Shown here: piece after piece, positions 1 to 4,918 of the stretch
Numbering within the stretch: the first letter of the stretch is position 1
Layout: every line of letters begins with the position of its first letter
NCBI GenBank assembly: GCA_021798675.1
Contig: JAJZGE010000178.1
Location: 1 to 5,313 of the forward strand
DNA length: 5,313 bases
DNA from: Pseudomonadota bacterium
GTDB lineage: Bacteria; Pseudomonadota; Gammaproteobacteria; Xanthomonadales; Rhodanobacteraceae
Direction: 5' to 3'
Notes under the pieces: generated by a model
The model's input: the letters and a program-made list of their open reading frames with translations, nothing else
What the model was told of the DNA's origin: nothing
Database searches by the model: none
Program-made: the position numbers and the translations under genes

Positions 1-341
1 TGCTGCCGGACGCCGCCGAGTTCCCGCCATGCCGCCTCACCGAGGATTTCGACAGCGCGATCGCGGGCGCCGACGTGGTCATCATGTTGCGGCTGCAAAA
101 GGAACGCATGGCATCCACCGACCTGCTGGACGAGGCTGCCTACTTCCGCCATTACGGCCTCGATACGCGCCGCCTCGGCCTTGCCGCCAAGGGCTGCCTG
201 GTGATGCACCCCGGCCCGCTCAACCGCGGCATCGAGATCGCCGACGAGGTGGCCGACGGCGCGCAGTCGCGGATCCTCGAGCAGGTGGCCAACGGCGTGT
301 TCGTACGCATGGCCGTGCTGGGCGAGCTGCTGGCACGCTGA
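1..341 (+). CDS. pyrB: Aspartate carbamoyltransferase, C-terminal part (5' truncated by window)
   Basis: This is the end of the catalytic chain of aspartate transcarbamoylase. The enzyme joins carbamoyl phosphate and aspartate to carbamoyl aspartate, the committed step of cytoplasmic pyrimidine synthesis. The reading frame is open from base 3 to the TGA at 339-341, giving about 112 residues. Visible family signatures are the [12 protein letters not shown] stretch and, further on, the MHPGPLNRG segment, whose His-Pro-Gly-Pro belongs to the conserved carbamoyl phosphate/aspartate site region. The tail [32 protein letters not shown] is typical of the PyrB C-terminus. Roughly the first two thirds of the protein lie outside the window, including the STRT-type phosphate loop. 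The protein ends at a normal place for the family, so the gene looks intact here. Whether it belongs to a larger pyr cluster cannot be seen. Confidence 0.95.
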   Translation, partial: LPDAAEFPPCRLTEDFDSAIAGADVVIMLRLQKERMASTDLLDEAAYFRHYGLDTRRLGLAAKGCLVMHPGPLNRGIEIADEVADGAQSRILEQVANGVFVRMAVLGELLAR

Positions 342-377
342 ACGCTGCAATCGCCGCCGGAGCATCGCGGGGAGGCC

Positions 378-407
378 CGGGCGGCGTGTCGAAAACGGCG
401 GCGCCCG
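378..407 (+). terminator. Weak candidate stem-loop after pyrB
   Basis: CGGGCG at 378-383 can pair perfectly with CGCCCG at 402-407 across an 18-base loop. It lies 37 bases after the pyrB stop and is followed by TTCGTT rather than a true T tract. In DNA this GC-rich a six-pair stem is weak evidence. It may be a poor intrinsic terminator or chance. Nothing else is evident in the 342-465 spacer except the gst ribosome binding site. Confidence 0.22.
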
Positions 408-465
408 TTCGTTGCCATGGCAGAACAGCCGCCGTCGCGGCCTGGCCATCGTCAAGGAATCCCGC

Positions 466-1113
466 ATGAACCTGCAGCTCTACATGCATCCGCTGTCCTC
501 GTTCTGCCACAAGGTGCTGATCGCCTTGTACGAGAACGGCACGCCGTTCGAGCCGCGCCTCGTGAAGCTGGACGAAGAAGCCTCACGCGAGGCCTTCCGC
601 AAGGTGTGGCCGATCCTGCGCTTCCCGGTGCTGCGCGACGAACTGCGCGGCCGCACCGTGCCGGAGTCCAGCGTCATCATCGAGTACCTGGAGCTGCACT
701 ACCCGGGGCGCACGGCCCTGCTGCCGCTCGGCCCGCAAGCGGCGCTGGACGTGCGCGAGCGCGACCGCTTCTTCGACCTGTACCTGCACGTGCCCACGCA
801 GAAGATCATCACTGACCGCCTGCGTCCCGACGACGGCCACGACGCCATCGGCGTGGAGCAGGCGCGCGCGCAACTGCGCACGGCCTACGCCCTGCTCGAC
901 GAGGCCATGCGCGAACGCGCCTGGGCGGCGGGCGACACGTTCAGCATGGCCGATTGCGCGGCGGCACCGCCGCTGTTCTATTCCGCCTGGGCCGAGCCGG
1001 TGGACGACTTCCCGCGCGTGGCCGCCTACCGCCAGCGCTTGATGGAACGACCTTCGTTCGCCCGCGCGCTGCGCGAGGCGGAGCCGTACCTGCACTTCGT
1101 GCCGAAGGCCTAG
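466..1113 (+). CDS. Glutathione S-transferase family protein
   Basis: The product is 215 residues, a usual length for a cytosolic glutathione S-transferase. The N-terminal thioredoxin-like domain covers about residues 1-80. It has a Ser11-Ser-Phe-Cys14 stretch at the usual catalytic position, the probable cis-proline in RFPVL (Pro54), and the glutathione-binding Pro-Glu67-Ser68 turn before the helix IIEYLE. An all-helical C-terminal domain follows, with the N-capping box Ser160-Met-Ala-Asp163 in the TFSMADC motif. I chose ATG 466 because AAGGA lies at 454-458 with a 7-base gap and the protein starts directly with the first beta strand (NLQLYMHPLS). An in-frame ATG at 412 would add 18 unfamiliar residues. 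The family conjugates glutathione to electrophiles, or acts as a reductase or isomerase; the substrate here is unknown. Its stop lies one base from the convergent hom stop. Confidence 0.92.
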   Translation: MNLQLYMHPLSSFCHKVLIALYENGTPFEPRLVKLDEEASREAFRKVWPILRFPVLRDELRGRTVPESSVIIEYLELHYPGRTALLPLGPQAALDVRERDRFFDLYLHVPTQKIITDRLRPDDGHDAIGVEQARAQLRTAYALLDEAMRERAWAAGDTFSMADCAAAPPLFYSAWAEPVDDFPRVAAYRQRLMERPSFARALREAEPYLHFVPKA

Positions 1114-1114
1114 C

Positions 1115-2197
1115 TCAGCCCAGCGCCAGCACGTCGCCCAGCAGTGCCTGCGCGGTGACCTCGGGCCCCGCGCCCGGCCCCTGGATCACCAGTGGCTGCG
1201 TGTGATACCGGGTGGTGGTGAGCGCAAACTGGTTGTCGGTGCCGTAAAGGCGGGCGGCGGGATGCTCGGCAGGCACCTCGACCAGGCCGACGCGGGCGTG
1301 GCCGCGCTGGTTGAGGCGCGCAAGGAAGCGCAGCACGTTGCCACGCCCGCGCGCTGCGGTGTGGAGTGCGGCGAGCGGCTCGTCGAGCTCTTCGAGCCTG
1401 GCGAGGAACTGCTCGGTGTCGAGCGCGCGCAGCGGCCCGGGCACCAGGCTTTCCACCTGCACCTCGTCCCAGCCCAGCGCAAAGCCGGCGTTGCGGGCAA
1501 GGATCAGCAGCTTGCGCGCCACGTCCTCGCCGGAAAGATCGGCACGCGGATCGGGTTCGGTGTAGCCGCGCTCGCACGCCTCGCGCAGCAGTGCGGAGAA
1601 CGGACGGCTGCCGTCGTAGTTGTTGAAGAGATAGGAAAGCGAACCGGAGAACACGCCCTCCAGCGTGAGCAGCGCATCGCCACACTGGCGCAGCCGGCGC
1701 AGCGTGGAGAGCACCGGCAGGCCGGCACCCACGGTGGCGGAATCGCCGTAGCGCGCGCCGTGGGCCAATGCGGCCTGCAGCACGCGCCATCCCTGCAGCT
1801 CGCCGCCGCCCAGCGACTTGTTGGCGGTGACCATGTGGTAGCCGCGGTCCAGCCATTCCGCGTGGCGCTCGGCCAGCGCGGCGCTGGCGGTGGCGTCCAC
1901 GATCACCTTGGCCGCGGCATCGCTGGCATCGAGCGCGGCGAGCAGGACCGCGTCATCGCGTTGCGCGCCGGTGCTTTTGAGCTGCTCGCGCAGGTTGCGC
2001 TCGGCGAGCTTCGCAGGCTCGGTCTGCTGGCGGCGCGAGTTGGCCGCACCCACCAGCCGCAACGCGGCGGCCGCCGGGGTGTTCAGCAGCTTGAGGAAGG
2101 CGCCGCCCACCACGCCGGTACCGAGCAGCACCACGGCGATGGCGGGCGTCGCCTCGTGTTTCGCCACCGGTACGGCGTCGGCCAGCACCGCGTTCAT
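1115..2197 (-). CDS. hom: Homoserine dehydrogenase, monofunctional, last gene of the met operon
   Basis: The enzyme reduces aspartate semialdehyde to homoserine with NAD(P)H in the cytoplasm and so supplies the substrate for MetX. The product is 360 residues. The Rossmann motif GTGVVGG spans residues 26-32, TANK ends at Lys127, and the catalytic block from Gly211 to Lys229 reads GYTEPDPRADLSGEDVARK. Its Glu214, Asp220, Asp225 and Lys229 match the acidic and lysine residues used by yeast homoserine dehydrogenase. The body (NVGAGLP-like VGAGLPVLS, FSGSLSYLF, and an end with GPGAGPEVTAQ) resembles the C-terminal half of bifunctional ThrA/MetL. There is no aspartokinase domain and no C-terminal ACT domain, so no threonine-sensing module is visible. 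The start ATG overlaps the metB TGA as ATGA. No strong ribosome binding site precedes it, which suggests translational coupling. The stop faces the gst stop with one base between. Confidence 0.95.
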   Translation of the reverse strand: MNAVLADAVPVAKHEATPAIAVVLLGTGVVGGAFLKLLNTPAAAALRLVGAANSRRQQTEPAKLAERNLREQLKSTGAQRDDAVLLAALDASDAAAKVIVDATASAALAERHAEWLDRGYHMVTANKSLGGGELQGWRVLQAALAHGARYGDSATVGAGLPVLSTLRRLRQCGDALLTLEGVFSGSLSYLFNNYDGSRPFSALLREACERGYTEPDPRADLSGEDVARKLLILARNAGFALGWDEVQVESLVPGPLRALDTEQFLARLEELDEPLAALHTAARGRGNVLRFLARLNQRGHARVGLVEVPAEHPAARLYGTDNQFALTTTRYHTQPLVIQGPGAGPEVTAQALLGDVLALG

Positions 2198-3384
2198 GCG
2201 CCCACCGCGCGTTTCGACTTGCCCGCGGCCACCGCGCGCGCCAGCGCGGCATCGAAGTCGCGCAGCAGGTCGTCGCCGTCCTCGATACCCACCGACACGC
2301 GCAACAGGGTGTCGGCAATGCCGGCCTTGCGGCGCGCCTCGGGCGCCATGGCGGCGTGCGTCATCGTGGCGGGATGCGCGACCAAGCTCTCCACGCCGCC
2401 CAGCGACTCGGCCAGCGAGAAATATTCCAGGCCCTCGACGAAGGCGGCGATCTGCGCCTCGTCGCCTTCCAGCTCGAAACTGAGCATGGCCCCGAAACCT
2501 TGCTGCTGGCGCGCGGCCAGCGCGTGGTACGGATTGGACGCGAGGCCGGGGTAGTACACCTTGCGCACGGCAGCATGACCGTCCAGGTGCGCGGCAATGC
2601 GCTCGGCGTTCTCCTGGTGCTGGCGCAGGCGCACGCCGAGCGTGCGCAGGCCGCGCAGGGTGAGGTAGCTGTCGAACGGCGCGCCGGTGAGTCCGTTGCA
2701 GTTGCCCCACCACTTGAGCTGCTCGGCCAGCTCCGGCGTGCGTGCCACCACCGCGCCACCGACCACGTCGCTGTGGCCGTTGATGTACTTGGTGGTGGAG
2801 TGCACCACCACGTCGGCGCCCAGCGCCAGCGGCTGCTGCAGGGCGGGCGAGAGGAAGGTGTTGTCCACCACCACCAGCGCACCCGTGGCATGCGCGGCCT
2901 GCGCCACGTGGCGGATGTCGGTGATGCGCAGCAGCGGGTTGGACGGCGTCTCCACCCACACCAGTGCCGGCTTGGCGGCGAGGCCGGCGGCCAGCGCGGC
3001 CGGATCGGTGAGATCGGCGAACTGCACCGCGAAACGACCCTTCTTCGCCCAGGCATCGAGGATGCGCCAGGTACCGCCGTAGCAGTCGTGCGCCGCCAGC
3101 ACCGTGGCGCCGGCCGGCACCAGCTCCAACGCCAGCGCCACCGCGGCCATGCCGCTGGCGGTGACTACCGCGCCGGCACCCTGCTCCAGCTCGGCCAGCG
3201 CGTTCGCCAGCAAGTCGCGCGTGGGGTTGCCGCTGCGCGAATAGTCGTAGGGTCGCTTCCTGCCGAAGCCCTCGAAGCTGTAGTTGGTCGAGAGGTGCAG
3301 CGGCGGCACCACCGCGCCGTGCTGGGTGTCGCTCTCGATGCCGGCGCGCACCGCGCGGGTCCAGGGGGCCGTGTTGTCGCTCAT
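2194..3384 (-). CDS. metB: Cystathionine gamma-synthase (Cys/Met metabolism PLP enzyme; lyase activity possible)
   Basis: This PLP enzyme of 396 residues is expected to condense an O-acylhomoserine with cysteine to cystathionine in the cytoplasm. Visible active-site residues are Tyr48 and Arg50 in DYSRSGNPT (cofactor phosphate contact from the neighbouring subunit), Tyr102 in CYGGT (ring stacking), Asp174 in VVVDNTF (cofactor nitrogen), Lys199 in HSTTKY (Schiff base), and Arg362 in LRVSVGIED (substrate carboxylate). Asp47 before the Tyr matches E. coli MetB Asp45, which favours synthase. Ser51 after Arg50 looks more like gamma-lyases, where E. coli MetB has Arg. Relatives in xanthomonads can show both activities, so the split is open. 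A GGGAG at 3392-3396 sits 7 bases before ATG 3384. The gene lies 42 bases after metX and overlaps hom by four bases, so one transcript is likely. Confidence 0.94.
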   Translation of the reverse strand: MSDNTAPWTRAVRAGIESDTQHGAVVPPLHLSTNYSFEGFGRKRPYDYSRSGNPTRDLLANALAELEQGAGAVVTASGMAAVALALELVPAGATVLAAHDCYGGTWRILDAWAKKGRFAVQFADLTDPAALAAGLAAKPALVWVETPSNPLLRITDIRHVAQAAHATGALVVVDNTFLSPALQQPLALGADVVVHSTTKYINGHSDVVGGAVVARTPELAEQLKWWGNCNGLTGAPFDSYLTLRGLRTLGVRLRQHQENAERIAAHLDGHAAVRKVYYPGLASNPYHALAARQQQGFGAMLSFELEGDEAQIAAFVEGLEYFSLAESLGGVESLVAHPATMTHAAMAPEARRKAGIADTLLRVSVGIEDGDDLLRDFDAALARAVAAGKSKRAVGA

Positions 3385-3426
3385 GGGTGTACTCCCGAAA
3401 ATGCCGATGTCTGTTCTTGTCGTGGC

Positions 3427-4443
3427 TCAGCGCAGCGCTTCGCGCAGCAGCGGCGCGAGTTGCTCCGCTTCCTTGAGGAAGGCGTCGTGGCCATAGGGCG
3501 ACTCGACCACTTCCAGCGTGGCCGGGCCGCGCAGGCGGCGCTGCAGTTCGCACAGGTCGGCCAGCGGCACCAGGCGGTCCGACGGGAAACCGATCAGGGT
3601 GGTCGGCAGCGGTACCTGCTCGGGCGCCACGTCGTGCAGGTCGATGGATTCGGACAGCGCGAGGAAGCGCTCGGCATCGAAGCGCTCCACGAAACGGCGT
3701 CCCTGATGCTCGAGGTAATCCTCGACCGGAAAGTGGAAGCGCTCGCCACGCCACTCCGGCTCGCCGGCGAAACGGCGACCGAACTCGGCGCTGCCGCGGT
3801 AGGTGGTGATGGCGAGCTGGCGGGCCAGCGCCAAGGCCTCGTCCAGCTGGCCGCTGGACTGGCCCAGCCGCACGATGCCGCGCTGCACGCTGCGCTGCGC
3901 GGTGGACAGCGGGTGCGCACGATGCGCACCGGCCAGCAGCACCAGCCGCTCCGCGCGCTGTGCGTGCCGCGCGGCGAAAGCCAGCCCCACCATCGCACCG
4001 TAGGACGAACCCACGAAGGCATGCGCCTTGACGATACCCAGCGCATCCAGCAGCGCGGCCAGCGCGTCGGCCTGGTCCTCGCTGGAGATGGTGGCGGTGC
4101 CGAGCTCCGCGGGCGTGAGCCAGTCGATCGCCAGCACGCGGAAACGGGTGAGGTCGATCGCCGCTTCCTCGGCCACCAGCGCCTGCCACCAGCCCGCCTC
4201 GGCGCCCGCCGGCGCAGTGACGTCGCGGCTGGCGGAGATGCCGCCCTGCACGATCACGGTGGGCGCGTCCGGCGCGCCGCACCACAGGTAGCGCACGTCG
4301 ACTTCCCGCGAACCCTTGCCGTACTTCGGACTGAACGCCAGCCGCCGTGTGCTGCGCTGCGCGCCGAGCGCGCGCGGCGCCACGGACCGGCCGACCACTT
4401 CGGCGGCACAGGGTTGACAGGTTTCGGGCAGCGGCTGGCTCAT
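3427..4443 (-). CDS. metX: Homoserine O-acyltransferase, MetX alpha/beta-hydrolase family (acyl donor acetyl- or succinyl-CoA)
   Basis: The product is 338 residues, an alpha/beta-hydrolase enzyme that O-acylates homoserine from an acyl-CoA and opens the methionine branch. The nucleophile elbow is Gly145-Ser-Ser147-Tyr-Gly149, with Ser147 as nucleophile. The acid is Asp289 in GFPSDRLVPL and the base is His319 in SPYGHDAFL. The oxyanion region carries QGGISASR (residues 66-73) where classical acetyltransferases usually read ALTG or similar. This variant is common in xanthomonad-type MetX, several of which are reported as succinyltransferases, so the acyl donor is uncertain. The protein is shorter than the usual 370-380-residue MetX. 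The start at 4443 is set by GGAGAG at 4448-4453, 4 bases upstream (6 from its GGAG core), and by protein similarity beginning soon after. This is the first gene of the operon and directly follows a SAM-I riboswitch whose hairpin covers this ribosome binding site. Confidence 0.92.
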   Translation of the reverse strand: MSQPLPETCQPCAAEVVGRSVAPRALGAQRSTRRLAFSPKYGKGSREVDVRYLWCGAPDAPTVIVQGGISASRDVTAPAGAEAGWWQALVAEEAAIDLTRFRVLAIDWLTPAELGTATISSEDQADALAALLDALGIVKAHAFVGSSYGAMVGLAFAARHAQRAERLVLLAGAHRAHPLSTAQRSVQRGIVRLGQSSGQLDEALALARQLAITTYRGSAEFGRRFAGEPEWRGERFHFPVEDYLEHQGRRFVERFDAERFLALSESIDLHDVAPEQVPLPTTLIGFPSDRLVPLADLCELQRRLRGPATLEVVESPYGHDAFLKEAEQLAPLLREALR

Positions 4444-4447
4444 GCGT

Positions 4448-4483
4448 CTCTCCGTTCGGCATCGTCCTGCGGATGCCGGAGAG
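4448..4483 (-). promoter_or_regulatory. Hairpin sequestering the metX Shine-Dalgarno (riboswitch expression platform)
   Basis: On the minus strand CTCTCC (4483-4478) pairs with GGAGAG (4453-4448), the metX Shine-Dalgarno. GGCATC (4477-4472) pairs with GATGCC (4463-4458), around an 8-base loop, with GAAC as a one-sided bulge. That is 12 Watson-Crick pairs. There is no following T tract, so this looks like a translational off-switch, not a terminator. A plausible competing pairing joins the aptamer's 3' end (CCGGCAGATG, 4536-4527) with CATCCGCAGG (4475-4466), 8 of 10 positions. That would open the hairpin when SAM is absent. The hairpin is seen in the sequence; the switching model is inferred. 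Confidence 0.82.
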
Positions 4484-4524
4484 GAGCCCCGCGCGGATGC
4501 GACACGACGCCGCTGCGCAAGCTG

Positions 4525-4633
4525 CCCATCTGCCGGTGCGCTTTCGCGCCGCCGCAGGAGTTGGCACCGTCGCGGAACATTCCGCAGGTTGCCCCGGCTT
4601 CAAAGGGCCTGTCCCTCAGCCGGTCTCGATGAG
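4525..4633 (-). promoter_or_regulatory. SAM-I (S-box) riboswitch aptamer in the metX leader
   Basis: All helices of the SAM-I aptamer can be drawn on the minus strand. P1 pairs CTCATC (4633-4628) with GATGGG (4530-4525). P2 pairs CCGGCT (4623-4618) with AGCCGG (4599-4594), with the conserved GAGGGA, the GGG/CCC inner stem and the TTTGA of the kink-turn. P3 pairs GCGGA (4585-4581) with TCCGC (4576-4572). P4 includes GCGC/GCGC capped by a GAAA loop (4549-4538). The hallmark linkers GGGGCAACC (P2-P3) and GACGGTGCCAA (P3-P4) are present. The P2 loop CAGG (4611-4608) can pair with CCTG (4588-4585) as the expected pseudoknot. Known SAM-I RNAs bind SAM and shut off methionine genes. The distance to the metX ATG is 81 bases. 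Confidence 0.97.
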
Positions 4634-4641
4634 TGTGGAGG

Positions 4642-4671
4642 ATTCTGCTGCCATGCATGCACGGGTGTCAA
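4642..4671 (-). promoter_or_regulatory. Candidate sigma-70 promoter of the metX-metB-hom operon
   Basis: Reading leftwards, a perfect -35 TTGACA (4671-4666) is followed by an 18-base spacer and CAGAAT (4647-4642), four of six matches to TATAAT. The predicted start would fall near 4634-4636, right at the first base of riboswitch P1, as expected for a short leader. The weak -10 fits a regulated promoter. A TATAAA also occurs at 4699-4694 on this strand, but I see no -35 at a proper distance for it. Confidence 0.55.
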
Positions 4672-4672
4672 T

Positions 4673-4696
4673 AGACGTCTAAACGTCTGGACGTTT
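4673..4696 (-). promoter_or_regulatory. Three tandem met-box-like 8-mers (MetJ-type operator)
   Basis: On the plus strand the 24 bases divide without gaps into AGACGTCT (4673-4680), AAACGTCT (4681-4688) and GGACGTTT (4689-4696). These are 8/8, 7/8 and 6/8 matches to the E. coli MetJ met-box consensus AGACGTCT. MetJ with SAM binds two or more such adjacent boxes cooperatively. The same bases also form a palindrome, AAACGTC-TG-GACGTTT (4681-4696), so an inverted-repeat binder such as an ArsR-type SahR/SamR regulator is an alternative. The array abuts the -35 of the operon promoter. No regulator gene is in the window. Confidence 0.68.
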
Positions 4697-4918
4697 ATAT
4701 GCCCATTAGAAATGTCTACCATAGTTGGACGACGCCAACGCTGCGACCGACCGAACGACCACCAAGCGCTGGATGCGCCGATCCGTCGCCGCCCCTGCAC
4801 CCATAGCGACCCTCTGCGGCATGCCATGCCGGCCTTGCCCTTGCTTCCATGGCGCCGCCCGCATTCCGCCACCGGCCAGCCAGTGCCGCTTCATGCGCGA
4901 ACTGCTAGCTTTGCCCGG
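4697..4918. other. Divergent intergenic region, no confident gene
   Basis: A short AT-rich patch covers about 4694-4726, against a very GC-rich background. It may hold promoter elements for the rightward gene, but no convincing -35/-10 pair could be set. CGGCAT (4817-4822) and ATGCCG (4826-4831) form a 6-pair inverted repeat with a 3-base gap and no T tract, of unknown meaning. A 65-codon open frame from TTG 4725 to TGA 4922 lacks a ribosome binding site and recognisable features; I do not annotate it as a gene. Confidence 0.5.

Noticed and set aside
412..465. Upstream ATG at 412 as the gst start
   Set aside because: The added 18 residues look unlike the family N-terminus, and the AAGGA at 454-458 fits ATG 466.
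4448..4483. Shine-Dalgarno hairpin read as an intrinsic terminator
   Set aside because: The downstream sequence is ACGCATGAGC, with no run of T, and the 3' arm is the ribosome binding site.
1115..4603. One continuous 1162-codon open frame on the minus strand across hom, metB and metX
   Set aside because: Only its final part, in the hom frame, reads as a known protein. The rest is low-complexity Arg/Ala/Gly-rich sequence out of frame with metB and metX, and its upstream end lies in the riboswitch. It is an effect of high GC, not a fusion.
2356..4632. 758-codon open frame on the plus strand, antisense to metB and metX
   Set aside because: It is rich in His, Gln, Arg and Gly with no recognisable domain, lies opposite well-supported genes, and crosses the riboswitch. 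It is a shadow frame.
4444..4633. T-box-type tRNA sensing leader
   Set aside because: No T-box bulge with a UGGN element or specifier loop could be found; the conserved elements are those of SAM-I.
4440..4658. 72-codon frame on the minus strand whose TGA overlaps the metX ATG (possible leader peptide)
   Set aside because: It lies entirely over the SAM-I aptamer and the Shine-Dalgarno hairpin, which explain the sequence. Its ATG at 4658 is upstream of the predicted transcript start.
4817..4831. Inverted repeat CGGCAT/ATGCCG between the divergent genes as a terminator
   Set aside because: No gene ends just upstream and no T tract follows; short GC inverted repeats are frequent in this composition.
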